Shown: positions 45,989 to 56,087 of the stretch, piece after piece
How the letters are laid out: each line of letters starts with the position of its first letter
Position numbering within the stretch: position 1 is the stretch's first letter
DNA from: Aureimonas endophytica
Lineage (GTDB): Bacteria > Pseudomonadota > Alphaproteobacteria > Rhizobiales > Rhizobiaceae
Assembly (NCBI RefSeq): GCF_014642635.1
Contig: NZ_BMIQ01000001.1
Location: forward strand, 1,178,001 to 1,242,000
Direction: 5' to 3'
Length of the DNA: 64,000 bases
Made by a program: the position numbers and the translations under genes
Notes under the pieces: generated by a model
Told to the model about the DNA's origin: nothing
Database searches by the model: none
The model's input: only the letters and a program-made list of their open reading frames with translations

Positions 45989-46690
45989 TCAGTAGCGGTC
46001 CTCGTCCTCGTCCTCGGCCGGGTTGCGCTTCATCGAGGAGAGCTTGGCGAAGACCGCCGCCGCGTCGAGCTCCTCCTCGTCGTCCTGGCGGTCGCGCGAG
46101 CGGTAGTTCTGGGTCTGCGCGGCGGAGAGCAGGCGCTCCTCCTCCGCCACCTCTTCCGGCCGCACGATGCCGCGCGAGGCCTTCTCGATCTCGATGTCGA
46201 GATCGATCTGCGAGCAGAGGCCGAGCGTCACCGGGTCCATCGGCTGGAGATTGGCGGAGTTCCAGTGGCTGCGGTCGCGGATCTGCTGGATCGTGTTCTT
46301 GGTCGTGCCGACGAGGCGCGAAACCTGCGCGTCCTTCAGTTCGGGATGGTTGCGCACCAGCCAGAGAATGGCGTTCGGCCGGTCCTGGCGCTTGGAGACC
46401 GGCGTGTAGCGCGGGCCCTTCTGCTTGGCCTCCGGCACGCGGACCTTCGGCGGGGCCAGCTTCAGGCGGTGCTTCGGATCGGTCTCGCCGCGCTTGATCT
46501 CCTCGCGGGTGAGCTGGCCGGTCAGCGTCGGATCGAGGCCCTTGATACCCTGGGCCGACTCGCCGTCGGCGATCGCCTTCACCTCCAGGGGATGCATCGT
46601 GCAGAACTCGCCGATCTGCTCGAAGGACAGGGACGTATTGTCCACGAGCCAGACCGCCGTCGCCTTCGGCATCAGAAGCTGCTCGGCCAT
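45989..46690 (-). CDS. trcR: Cell-cycle transcriptional regulator TrcR (DUF1013)
   Basis: A 233-residue protein with the full DUF1013 pattern: LLMPKATAVWLVDNTSLSFEQIGEFC, then LKLAPPKVRVP, the helix-turn-helix LKDAQVSRLVGTTKNTIQQIRDR and SANLQPMDPVTLGLCSQIDLD, ending in an acidic tail. In Caulobacter and Sinorhizobium this family acts at the ctrA promoter with RNA polymerase. A 7-base hairpin (GGACCGC/GCGGTCC, about 45981-46001) spans its stop codon. Confidence 0.9.
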   Translation of the reverse strand: MAEQLLMPKATAVWLVDNTSLSFEQIGEFCTMHPLEVKAIADGESAQGIKGLDPTLTGQLTREEIKRGETDPKHRLKLAPPKVRVPEAKQKGPRYTPVSKRQDRPNAILWLVRNHPELKDAQVSRLVGTTKNTIQQIRDRSHWNSANLQPMDPVTLGLCSQIDLDIEIEKASRGIVRPEEVAEEERLLSAAQTQNYRSRDRQDDEEELDAAAVFAKLSSMKRNPAEDEDEDRY

Positions 46691-46815
46691 GAATATAGTC
46701 CTTTAACGGGCCAGCTCCTTGTCGGAGGCAGGCGGTGGCAATCGATCACGAATGCGGGGATGCAGCTTTTATATGAATTCGCCGCCGCTTCCGCAAGAAA
46801 CTCCGCGCCGAACCA

Positions 46816-47820
46816 TCAGGAATCCGAAGCGAATTTCGTGGTGAGCACGATTTTCCCGATATGGTCGGCCTCTATCCGCCGATGCGCCTCGGCGGCTTCG
46901 GTCAGCGGAAAGGTGCTGTCGATCAGCGGCCGGACGCGCCCGTCAGTGAGAAGCGGAAAGACCTTCGCCTCGATCTCGCGGGCGATGGCGGCCTTGTAGG
47001 CGGGGCTCTGGGCGCGCAGCGTCGAGCCGGTCAGCGTCAGGCGCTTCGTCATGATCAGCGAAAGGTCGATCGCCGCGTCCTTGCCGCGCAGGAAGGCGAT
47101 CTGGACCACCCGGCCCTTTTCGGCCGCCGCCCGGAGATTGCGGTTGAGATAGTCGCCGCCCACCATGTCGAGGATGAGGTCGACGCCGCGCCCGCCCGTC
47201 GCCTCGCGCGCCGCCGCGACGAAGTCGCTCTTGCGATAGTCGATCGCATGGTCGGCGCCGAGCCGGCGCGCCGCCTCCGCCTTGTCGGCGCTGCCGACGG
47301 TCGCGAGGACCGTGGCGCCGAAGGCCTTGGCGAGCTGGATGGCGGTGGTGCCGATCCCGGACGTGCCGCCATGGACGAGAAAACTTTCGCCCGCCGTCAG
47401 GCCGCCGCGCTGGAAGACATTGTGCCAGACGGTGAAGAAGGTCTCGGGAATGGCCGCCGCCTCGATCAGGCCGAGGCCTTCCGGCACCGGCATGGCGCTC
47501 GTTTCGGCGACGCTCGCATGGTCGGCATAGCCGCCGCCCGGCAGGAGGGCCATCACCCGATCGCCGACGCGAAAGCGCGTCGCGCCCTCCCCCACCGCCG
47601 CGACGAGCCCCGCGATCTCGAGGCCCGGCCAGTCCGGCGCGCCCTTCGGCGGCGGATAATGGCCGAGGCGCTGGAGCACGTCCGGCCGGTTGACGCCGGC
47701 GGCATGGACCTCGACCAGGATCTCGCCCGGCCCGGCCGTCGGACGCGGCACGTCGCGGGGAACCAGCACCTCCGGCCCGTCGAAGCCGTCGAGGACCACC
47801 GCCGTCATCATCTGCGCCAT
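46816..47820 (-). CDS. Zinc-free NAD(P)H:quinone oxidoreductase (MDR family)
   Basis: A 334-residue medium-chain dehydrogenase/reductase of the PIG3/quinone reductase type. The opening MTAVVLDGFDGPEVLVPRDVP, EVHAAGVNRPDVLQRLGHYPPPKG, the NADPH motif VHGGTSGIGTTAIQLAKAFG and ILDMVGGDYLNRNL are characteristic; the structural and catalytic Cys of zinc enzymes are missing. ATG 47820 or 47811 is the likely start. In Hyphomicrobiales this gene commonly lies next to trcR, as here. Confidence 0.9.
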   Translation of the reverse strand: MAQMMTAVVLDGFDGPEVLVPRDVPRPTAGPGEILVEVHAAGVNRPDVLQRLGHYPPPKGAPDWPGLEIAGLVAAVGEGATRFRVGDRVMALLPGGGYADHASVAETSAMPVPEGLGLIEAAAIPETFFTVWHNVFQRGGLTAGESFLVHGGTSGIGTTAIQLAKAFGATVLATVGSADKAEAARRLGADHAIDYRKSDFVAAAREATGGRGVDLILDMVGGDYLNRNLRAAAEKGRVVQIAFLRGKDAAIDLSLIMTKRLTLTGSTLRAQSPAYKAAIAREIEAKVFPLLTDGRVRPLIDSTFPLTEAAEAHRRIEADHIGKIVLTTKFASDS

Positions 47821-47914
47821 AGCGTCGCCCCGCCGCTTCTCCACGTCATTTGGCGATTGAGGTAGCCGAAATCGCAAGGCTTCAAGATGGTGTTAACGCT
47901 TCATCAACCTTGTT

Positions 47915-48016
47915 CGGCGTAAATGTCCCCAGCCAGTTCGCTGGCTGGCATTGTGGTTTCCACCGTGTCTCCCTGTTGCGACTCCAAAAGCCGTACCTCG
48001 CGTACGGCTTTTTTTT
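47915..48016 (+). ncRNA. Probable trans-acting small RNA, EcpR1-like
   Basis: A roughly 100-base unit without coding sequence: hairpin 1 CCAGCCAG-TTCG-CTGGCTGG (47929-47948), hairpin 2 GTGG-TTT-CCAC (47953-47963), an unpaired CGTGTCTCCCTGTTGCGACTCC-like stretch carrying TCTCCC (47970-47975), and a strong terminator AAAAGCCGTAC/GTACGGCTTTT followed by T-run (47986-48016). Anti-Shine-Dalgarno CUCCC motifs are typical of rhizobial sRNAs. Three stem-loops, about 101 bases, and a place near DUF1465 and rpmE fit my memory of Sinorhizobium EcpR1, which targets gcrA and dnaA mRNA. The 5' end is an estimate. Confidence 0.65.
47986..48016 (+). terminator. Rho-independent terminator of the small RNA
   Basis: An 11-base perfect stem (47986-47996 with 48002-48012), loop CTCGC and a run of eight T make this the strongest intrinsic terminator in the window. 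No plus-strand coding gene ends before it, which is the main evidence for a non-coding transcript. Confidence 0.9.
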
Positions 48017-48174
48017 CGCGCCGAGGCGCCCGCGCGACGGTTAACCAGCTTTGCCGAGGCGGCTTGCAAATGCCGGCGGAAGGACGCACCCTTGCCCCCG
48101 TCGCGCCGCCGTCGGCGGAACCCTTCCGTCGCCAGGCGCGTTGACCCGACAGTTCCCGAAAGTCGCCTTCTGCC

Positions 48175-48702
48175 ATGACGAATCGAAAAGCCGACACGGA
48201 CGAGCAGGACAAGCCGATCCGGCTCGCCGAGCACATGGCCTTTTCCCGTTCGTTCCAGACGCTGTTCAACGACGGCATGGCGCTTGTCGACGAGACGGCG
48301 GTCTATCTCGATGGTCCCGGCCGGACGGAGGCGAAGGCGCTGTCGCGCCAGGCCGCGACGCTCTATGCCGCCGAATCGATGCGCCTGACGACGCGCCTGA
48401 TGCAGATCGCCTCGTGGCTGCTCCTCCAGCGCGCCGCCAACCAGGGCGACATGTCGCGTGCCCAGGTCGAGGCGGAGAAGTCGAAGGTGCGGCTCGAAAG
48501 CGTCGGCAGCGGCCAGGACTCGCATTACTTCACCGAACTGCCAGTGGATTTCCGCGATCTGGTCGACAAGGTCATCAAGCTGGAACGCCGCATCGCGATG
48601 CTCGATCGCGAGATCTATGGCACGGTGCCGGAAGCGGCGGAGCCGCCAAGCAATCCGGTGGCCGAGCAGCTCAGCCTGCTGAAGACCGCGTTTCGCGGCT
48701 GA
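48175..48702 (+). CDS. DUF1465 family protein
   Basis: A 175-residue cytosolic protein of mostly helices, matching the DUF1465 pattern: IRLAEHMAFSRSFQTLFNDGMALVDETAVYLDG, RLTTRLMQIASWLLLQRAANQG, and LPVDFRDLVDKVIKLERRIAMLDREIYG. The family is almost confined to alphaproteobacteria and resembles regulators of cell-cycle exit (USP-like) only weakly; no function is established. A TTAACCAG (48041-48048), CtrA half-site-like, lies upstream. Confidence 0.88.
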   Translation: MTNRKADTDEQDKPIRLAEHMAFSRSFQTLFNDGMALVDETAVYLDGPGRTEAKALSRQAATLYAAESMRLTTRLMQIASWLLLQRAANQGDMSRAQVEAEKSKVRLESVGSGQDSHYFTELPVDFRDLVDKVIKLERRIAMLDREIYGTVPEAAEPPSNPVAEQLSLLKTAFRG

Positions 48703-48728
48703 GCCTCAGACCTTCGAGCCTTCCGACG

Positions 48729-48760
48729 ATCCCGGCCACCGCGCCGGGATTTTCGTTTCG
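48729..48760 (+). terminator. Terminator after the DUF1465 gene
   Basis: TCCCGGC (48730-48736) pairs with GCCGGGA (48743-48749), followed by TTTTCGTTT, 27 bases after the stop codon. Confidence 0.8.
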
Positions 48761-48833
48761 GCAAGGCCTCGTCCCGCGTGGCGCCCCTCCACCCGCCTCC
48801 CCCGACATTCCGAACGGAGCCCGGAGGACAGGC

Positions 48834-48865
48834 AATAAAAAAGGCCCGGCTTCGCGCCGGGCCTT
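48834..48865 (-). terminator. Terminator after rpmE
   Basis: AAGGCCCGGC (48841-48850) and GCCGGGCCTT (48856-48865) form a perfect 10-base stem; on the minus strand it is followed by TTTTTATTG. It may also stop plus-strand transcripts, as CTTCGTTT follows there. Confidence 0.88.
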
Positions 48866-48892
48866 CTTCGTTTCCAGCGCGGCAGGCGCCGA

Positions 48893-49114
48893 TCAGATGC
48901 CGAGACCCTCGTAGCGCTTCTTGAAGCGCGACACGCGGCCGCCGCGATCGAGAAGCTGCTGGTTGCCGCCGGTCCAGGCCGGATGCGAGGTCGGGTCGAT
49001 GTCGAGGTTGAGGCGGTCGCCTTCCTTGCCCCAGGTGGAGCGGGTCTGGTACTCGGTGCCGTCCGTCATCACCACGGTGATCGTGTGATAATCGGGATGG
49101 ATATTCGCCTTCAT
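48893..49114 (-). CDS. rpmE: Ribosomal protein bL31 (zinc-free form)
   Basis: A 73-residue protein starting [28 protein letters not shown] and containing SHPAWTGG and [12 protein letters not shown], the usual alphaproteobacterial bL31 of the large subunit. It has no cysteine, so it lacks the zinc site of the C+ form. A strong terminator follows. Confidence 0.96.
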   Translation of the reverse strand: MKANIHPDYHTITVVMTDGTEYQTRSTWGKEGDRLNLDIDPTSHPAWTGGNQQLLDRGGRVSRFKKRYEGLGI

Positions 49115-49285
49115 GGTCGGGTCCGTCTTCTTCTTGGCGCGATCATGAAGAAAGACCTCGGAACGCCAGGGTCCGGAGGCAAAACCGCGCGGTCGCTTTC
49201 AAACTGTCGGGCGAGCCTTTACATGATCGGCCGCGACGGCACAAGGCGAGACGCCCGGGCCGGCGCCGGAAGCAGCGGAGCATTC

Positions 49286-51088
<1,803 letters not shown>

Positions 51089-51091
51089 GCG

Positions 51092-52120
51092 TCAGCGCTC
51101 GGTCAGCTTCAGTTCGATGCGCCGGTTGCGGGCCCGCGCTTCCGGCGTGTCGGCCGGATCGAGCGGCTGATATTCGCCGAAGCCCGCCGCCGCCAGATGG
51201 TCGGCCGGCACGCCCTGCGAGACGAGGAAGCGCACGACGGAGGCGGCGCGCGCCGAGGAAAGCTGCCAATTGTCGGTGAAGCGCCCGCCGCCGATCGGCA
51301 CATTGTCCGTATGGCCGTCGACGCGGATGATCCAGTTGATGTCGGAGGGGATCTCGCGCGCCAGCTGCTTCGCGGCATCCGCGAGCTTGGTCATCTCGGC
51401 GGCGCCCGCCGGCTGAAGCTGGTCGCCGCCGGACGGGAACAGCACTTCCGACTGGAAGACGAAGCGGTCGCCGACGATGCGGATATTCTCGCGGTCGGCC
51501 AGGATCTCGCGCAGGCGGCCGAAGAAGTCGGAACGGTAGCGCGCCAGTTCCTGCACGCGCTGGGCCAGCGCGATGTTGAGGCGGCTGCCGAGATCGGCGA
51601 TCTTGGTCTGGCTTTCGCGGTCGCGCGTCTCGGAGGCCTGGAGCGCGTCCTCCAGCGCGGCGATCTGCTGGCGCAGCGCCGCGAGCTGCTGGTTGAGAAG
51701 CTCGACCTGGGCCTGCGCCCGCTGCGAGATGGCCGTCTGGGAGTCGAGCGCGGTCTGGAGGCCGCCCGCCTTCGCCTCGGCGCTCGCCGCCGCGCCGGAG
51801 CCGGACGACAGTGCCTCCTGCAGACGCGAGCGCTCGGTCTCGCTCGACTGGAGCGAGGCCTGGAGCCCGGCGATCTGATCCTGATAGTCCTGGCCGGTCG
51901 AGCGCTCCAGCGCGAGAAGCTGGGTGAGCTCGGCGATCTGCGAGTTCAGCCGGTCCAGCACCTCGTCCTTGCCGCTCACCTCGCGCGTCAGCAGGAACTG
52001 CGCCATCACGAAGACGGAGAGCAGGAACATGATGGCGAGGAGCAGCGTCGAAAGGGCGTCGACGAAGCCCGGCCAGTAGTCGACGGTGCGCTCGGACCGG
52101 CGGTTGCGCGACAGCGCCAT
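51092..52120 (-). CDS. OmpA/MotB-type stator-like protein
   Basis: A 342-residue protein with one N-terminal membrane helix (about 17-47, WPGFVDALSTLLLAIMFLL) that carries Asp21 where MotB has its proton-binding Asp. A long coiled coil (about 48-200) follows, then an OmpA peptidoglycan-binding domain (about 220-340) with INWIIRVDGHTDNVPIGG, NWQLSSARAASVVRFL and RARNRRIELKL. It pairs with the MotA-like gene four bases upstream. No other motility genes are nearby, so it may drive another cell-envelope process. Confidence 0.85.
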   Translation of the reverse strand: MALSRNRRSERTVDYWPGFVDALSTLLLAIMFLLSVFVMAQFLLTREVSGKDEVLDRLNSQIAELTQLLALERSTGQDYQDQIAGLQASLQSSETERSRLQEALSSGSGAAASAEAKAGGLQTALDSQTAISQRAQAQVELLNQQLAALRQQIAALEDALQASETRDRESQTKIADLGSRLNIALAQRVQELARYRSDFFGRLREILADRENIRIVGDRFVFQSEVLFPSGGDQLQPAGAAEMTKLADAAKQLAREIPSDINWIIRVDGHTDNVPIGGGRFTDNWQLSSARAASVVRFLVSQGVPADHLAAAGFGEYQPLDPADTPEARARNRRIELKLTER

Positions 52121-52123
52121 GGC

Positions 52124-53176
52124 TCAGCGCCGCTCCGTCTCGGCATCCGCGACGCGGGCGAGGCGATCGAGCACCGCCCGCAATTCGCGCTGCTCGTTGG
52201 CCTGCGCCTCGACGAAATCGCGCAGCAACTGCTGTTCGCTGCGCATGTGCTGGACGAGGCCCTGGATGCTCTCGGCGAGGCTCGCCATGGCGGTGGAGGT
52301 GCGCGGGCTCGCCGCCTGGTCCTGCACCAGCTTGGTCAGGCGCTCGGAGATGATCCGCATCTCCTCGCTGCTATTGCTCGCCACCGGCACGATCGGGGCC
52401 GCGCCGCCGGGCGGGAGCAGCATGTCCGAGCCGACATCGGTGATGGAGGAGAGCCAGTTCTCGAACTCGGTATAGAAGCGGTTCTGCGCGCGGCCGACCT
52501 GGAGGTCGAGAAAGCCGAGGACCAGCGAGCCGGACAGGCCGAAGAGCGAGGAGGAAAAGGCGGTGCCCATGCCGGACAGCGGCGCCGACAGGCCGGCCTT
52601 CAGCGCGTTGAGGACGCTCGCCGCGTCGCCCGCCCCCGGATCGAGCCCCTGGATCGTCGCGCCGATCGAGCCGATCGTGCCGAGAAGGCCCCAGAACGTG
52701 CCGAGAAGGCCGAGAAAGACGAGGAGGCCGATGAGATAGCGGGCGATGTCGCGCGTCTCGTCGAGACGCGTCGCGACCGAATCGAGCACGGCGCGCATCG
52801 AGGTGGTGGACAGGGCGATCTGCCGGCGGCGGCCGATCAGCCCGCGCATCGGCGCGAGCAGGACCGGATCGCGCAGCCGCTCGAAATTCGGAGCGTTCTC
52901 GCGGAAGGCGTTCACCCAGCGCACCTCGCGCGCGAGGCGGATGATCTGCGCCAGCGCCAGGAGGATGCCGATGGCGAGGACGCCGGTGATGAGGCCGTTA
53001 AGGCCGGGATTGGTGACGAAGGCCGTCCTCACCTGCCGCGACAGGATGAGGGCGACGAAGCCGACGAGGCCCAGGAAGACCAGCATCGACCACAGGAACA
53101 CCATGGGGCTGCCGAGCCGCCCGACCGCGTAACCGTCCGGCCTCGTCCGATCGTTCGGCGAAGTGAAGACCTGCAT
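52124..53176 (-). CDS. MotA/TolQ/ExbB-type proton-channel-like protein
   Basis: A 350-residue membrane protein. Two N-terminal helices (about 27-80), a cytosolic loop (about 85-140) and two more helices (LIGLLVFLGLLGTFWGLLGTIGSIGA, and AFSSSLFGLSGSLVLGFLDLQ) give the MotA/ExbB topology, with the family small-residue and Thr pattern in helix 3. A C-terminal coiled coil (about 285-345) follows. It forms an operon with the OmpA-type gene. The pair recurs in Hyphomicrobiales without an established role, as far as I recall. Confidence 0.83.
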   Translation of the reverse strand: MQVFTSPNDRTRPDGYAVGRLGSPMVFLWSMLVFLGLVGFVALILSRQVRTAFVTNPGLNGLITGVLAIGILLALAQIIRLAREVRWVNAFRENAPNFERLRDPVLLAPMRGLIGRRRQIALSTTSMRAVLDSVATRLDETRDIARYLIGLLVFLGLLGTFWGLLGTIGSIGATIQGLDPGAGDAASVLNALKAGLSAPLSGMGTAFSSSLFGLSGSLVLGFLDLQVGRAQNRFYTEFENWLSSITDVGSDMLLPPGGAAPIVPVASNSSEEMRIISERLTKLVQDQAASPRTSTAMASLAESIQGLVQHMRSEQQLLRDFVEAQANEQRELRAVLDRLARVADAETERR

Positions 53177-53298
53177 GACCCGTCGTGGTTCCCGAAAGCC
53201 GCGCGAAACTGGCCGGGACCCTAGCCGACAAAGCGCTCCGAGGAAATGGAGGCGCTTCGCAAAGCGCCGGAAGGGTTTACCGGCGCTTCGCCCCTCTG

Positions 53299-54123
53299 TC
53301 AGGCCGCGCTGGTCTTCGTCATGCGGATCGCGTCGTCGGCGCGCTTCAGCTGGTCGAGCAGCGCCTTGTGGATCGCCTCGTTGCCGCAGGCGATGTCGCC
53401 GGCGATCGGATCGAAGCGGCTACCGTCGAGCGCGGTGACGATGCCGCCGGCCTCGCGCACGATGATCGAGCCGGCCGCGCAGTCCCACGGCGCGAGGGCG
53501 TGTTCCCAGAACGCGTCGAGGCGGCCGGCCGCGACCGCGACGAGATCGAGCGAGGCGGCGCCGAAGCGGCGGATGCCGGCGGTGTTCGCCATGATGTTGC
53601 GCGCTTCGTAGAGGAAGCGCGCATGGTCGCCATGGCCGAGAAAGGGCGCGCCGCAGCCGATCAGCGCGTCGTTCAGCTTGCCGCGCGCGGCGACGCGCAG
53701 GCGCCGGTCGTTCGAGAAGGCGCCGCCGCCGCGCTCGGCGGTGTAGAGCTCGTCCGTCGCCGGGTTGAAGACGACGCCGGCGACGATCTCGCCGGCCCGT
53801 TCCAGCGCGATCGACACGGCGAAATGCGGAATGCCGTGGAGGAAGTTGGTGGTGCCGTCCAGCGGATCGACGATCCAGCGATGCTCGGGATCGCGCCCCT
53901 CGACCGCGCCGCGCTCCTCCATCAGGAAGCCCCATTCGGGACGGGCGCGCGACAGTTCCTGGAAGACGATCTCCTCGGCCTTGCGGTCGGCGGCCGAGAC
54001 GTAGTCGGCCGGCCCCTTCATCGAGACCTGGAGGTTCTGCACCTCGCCGAAGTCGCGCGTCAGCGAGCGTCCGGCCTTGGTCGCGGCCTGCGTCATGACG
54101 TTGAGGAGCGCCGAGCGGGCCAT
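53299..54123 (-). CDS. Inositol monophosphatase family protein
   Basis: A 274-residue Mg-dependent phosphatase of the IMPase/SuhB fold. Metal-site motifs are FLMEERG, the signature WIVDPLDGTTNFLHG and the C-terminal WDCAAGSIIVREAGG. ATG 54123 gives the family N-terminus MARSALLNVMTQAATKAGRSL; the frame extends further upstream without similarity. Substrate could be myo-inositol 1-phosphate or another phospho-ester. No operon partner is obvious. Confidence 0.92.
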   Translation of the reverse strand: MARSALLNVMTQAATKAGRSLTRDFGEVQNLQVSMKGPADYVSAADRKAEEIVFQELSRARPEWGFLMEERGAVEGRDPEHRWIVDPLDGTTNFLHGIPHFAVSIALERAGEIVAGVVFNPATDELYTAERGGGAFSNDRRLRVAARGKLNDALIGCGAPFLGHGDHARFLYEARNIMANTAGIRRFGAASLDLVAVAAGRLDAFWEHALAPWDCAAGSIIVREAGGIVTALDGSRFDPIAGDIACGNEAIHKALLDQLKRADDAIRMTKTSAA

Positions 54124-54300
54124 GATCTTGATCCTTTGCGAAATGATGGAGGGCGAAGCCCCGCGTCGGGTCCGGGGCGGCGCGAGAGCCGCTCGCCGCC
54201 GGTCCGGTCGCGACGGGCGGCGGAAGACACCCCCGGCCCTTCCCCGCTCAAGACCACAAATGCGCCGGAGCATCAAGACCGACGCGGCGGCGGCCCGGCC

Positions 54301-55284
54301 TCAGCTCGGCCGGAAGCGGTTCGCGGCCTCCAGCGCCGACTTCTTGGTGTCCTCGTCCAGCTTGCGGAAGAAGTCGTCCAGCGTCGCGTCGTCGTTGTCG
54401 GCGCGCTTGGCGAGCACCGACCATTTCGCCGCCTCGACCTTGCTCGCCTCGACGCCGACGCCGTCCTTGTAGAGATGGGCGAGCCGGTTCATCGCGATGG
54501 GATTGCCTCGCGCGGCGGCGCGGCGCAGCCAGCCGGCGCCGAGCGCCGCGTTCTTGGCGCCGCCCTTGCCGTTGATCATCCAGATGCCGAGCTCGATCTG
54601 CGAGACGACATGGCCGTTGCGCGCGGCGGCGGCGAGAAAGGCGCGGGCCTGTTCGAGATTCGGCCGCTCGACGCCCCGGCCATAGGCGAGGACCTGCGCC
54701 ATGGCATATTGCGCGTCGGGCACGCCGGCGCCGGCCGCCTTGGCGAAATAGGGCATGGCCTCGGCGAAGCCGGCATTGGGCGAGGCCTCGATCAGCATCT
54801 GGCCGTAATTGTAGCCGGCGAGCGGGATGCCGCCATCGGCCGCCGCCTTCATCAGCCGCTTGGCCTCGGCGTAGTCCTTGTAGCCGGCCGAGCCGTCGAG
54901 CAGCATCAGCCCATAGCGGAACTCGCCATAGGGATGGTTGGCCTTCGCCGCCGCCTTGTACCAGCGCGCGGCCTCCTCGTCGCTGCGCGGCACGCCGAGG
55001 CCGCGCCCGTAGATCTCGCCGACGAGCGTCTGAGCGACGGGATCGCCGAGCTTGGCGATCGGCAGGGCGATCTTGAGCGCCGTCAGGTAATAGCCGCGCT
55101 GGAGCGCGCCATAGGCCCGGTCGTCCGCCGAGACGGGCTTGGCCGACAGCGCCTTGCCGCCCGGCACCTTCGTCGCGGCCGGATGCGGCAGGATATGGGC
55201 CGCCGGCTTCTTCTTCGTCTCGGCGCCGGCCGCGAGGCCCGGCACGAGAAGCGCGAGGACGAGGAGCGGCAGGAAGCGCCTCAT
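54301..55284 (-). CDS. Secreted Sel1-repeat protein
   Basis: A 327-residue protein with a signal peptide (MRRFLPLLVLALLVPGLAAG) followed by about six Sel1/TPR-like units, for example VAQTLVGEIYGRGLGVPRSDEEAARWYKAAAKA and the repeats after it up to about residue 300. Such proteins are periplasmic scaffolds. The ATG at 55284 overlaps the stop codon of the thiE-like gene (ATGA), so the two are translated together, although no shared function is apparent. Confidence 0.82.
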   Translation of the reverse strand: MRRFLPLLVLALLVPGLAAGAETKKKPAAHILPHPAATKVPGGKALSAKPVSADDRAYGALQRGYYLTALKIALPIAKLGDPVAQTLVGEIYGRGLGVPRSDEEAARWYKAAAKANHPYGEFRYGLMLLDGSAGYKDYAEAKRLMKAAADGGIPLAGYNYGQMLIEASPNAGFAEAMPYFAKAAGAGVPDAQYAMAQVLAYGRGVERPNLEQARAFLAAAARNGHVVSQIELGIWMINGKGGAKNAALGAGWLRRAAARGNPIAMNRLAHLYKDGVGVEASKVEAAKWSVLAKRADNDDATLDDFFRKLDEDTKKSALEAANRFRPS

Positions 55285-55943
55285 GCGGTCAGACCCTCCG
55301 AGACTTCGTCGATGAGCCGGTTCGCGCGCTCGACCTTGGCCGCGACGGCGGCCGGCGCCGGATCGGCGAAGACGGCCGCCGAAAGCGCGACGAATTCCGC
55401 GCCGCTCCGCACCGCCTCGCCCAGCGTCTCGACATCGCCGCCGCCGAGGACGATGCAGGGCACCTCGACGATCTCCGCCCACCATTCGGCGAGTTCCAGA
55501 TCCTCCGGTCGCGGGCCGGCGGCGCGGTCGGCCCCGAAGGCGCCGAAGAGGATGTAGTCGGGCAGGAGCTCGCCCGCCTCCAGCGCCTCGTGGCGCGTAG
55601 TGAAGCCGGAGGCGCCCACCATGGCGCGGGGCGCGAAGCGCTCCACCGCCTCGCGCAGGGCCTCCAGATCGTCGCCGACGAGATGGAAGCCGTCCGCCTT
55701 CGCCCGCCCGGCGACGCGCGTGTCGCCCGCCACCATGACGGCGACCTCGTATTCGCGGCAGGCCGCCACCGCCGCCTCGGCGAAGGGCTGGAACTCCGCC
55801 TCGCTCCGCCCCGCCGGATCGACGATGACGCTCGCGACGTCGCCGGCGCCGAGCGCGGCGCGCAGCGCCGCCGCCGCGCCCGCCGGATCGGCGAGCGGCG
55901 TCGTGATGAGAACGAGTCTCGGGCGGGCGAAATCCTGGCGCAT
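55281..55943 (-). CDS. Thiamine phosphate synthase family protein
   Basis: A 220-residue TIM-barrel protein of the ThiE/TenI type, which couples the pyrimidine and thiazole parts of thiamine. The pattern DGFHLVGDDLEAL, ASGFTTRHEALEAGELLPDYILFGAFG and the phosphate-site IVLGGGDVETLGEAVRSGAEFVALS fit the family. Diphosphate-binding Lys/Asp positions differ from canonical ThiE, so this may be the divergent paralogue common in Hyphomicrobiales. ATG 55943 is used. Confidence 0.72.
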   Translation of the reverse strand: MRQDFARPRLVLITTPLADPAGAAAALRAALGAGDVASVIVDPAGRSEAEFQPFAEAAVAACREYEVAVMVAGDTRVAGRAKADGFHLVGDDLEALREAVERFAPRAMVGASGFTTRHEALEAGELLPDYILFGAFGADRAAGPRPEDLELAEWWAEIVEVPCIVLGGGDVETLGEAVRSGAEFVALSAAVFADPAPAAVAAKVERANRLIDEVSEGLTA

Positions 55944-56087
55944 GGGCACTTTCGGCGATCGATCCGTGAAGCGCCCGCGAATATCACGGCGAAAACGACT
56001 TTCGAAGGGCCGGCAAGCGGATCGGCGCGGCGGTTGTCCCCTCCCCGCCCGCCGGTGTATCGGCAAAGGTCCGCGCCGAGTGCCCCC

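Noticed and set aside
51092-53176. ZorA/ZorB of a Zorya anti-phage system
   Set aside because: The two proteins resemble ZorAB in type, but the long ZorA tail and zorC, zorD or zorE genes are absent; neighbours are ordinary housekeeping genes.
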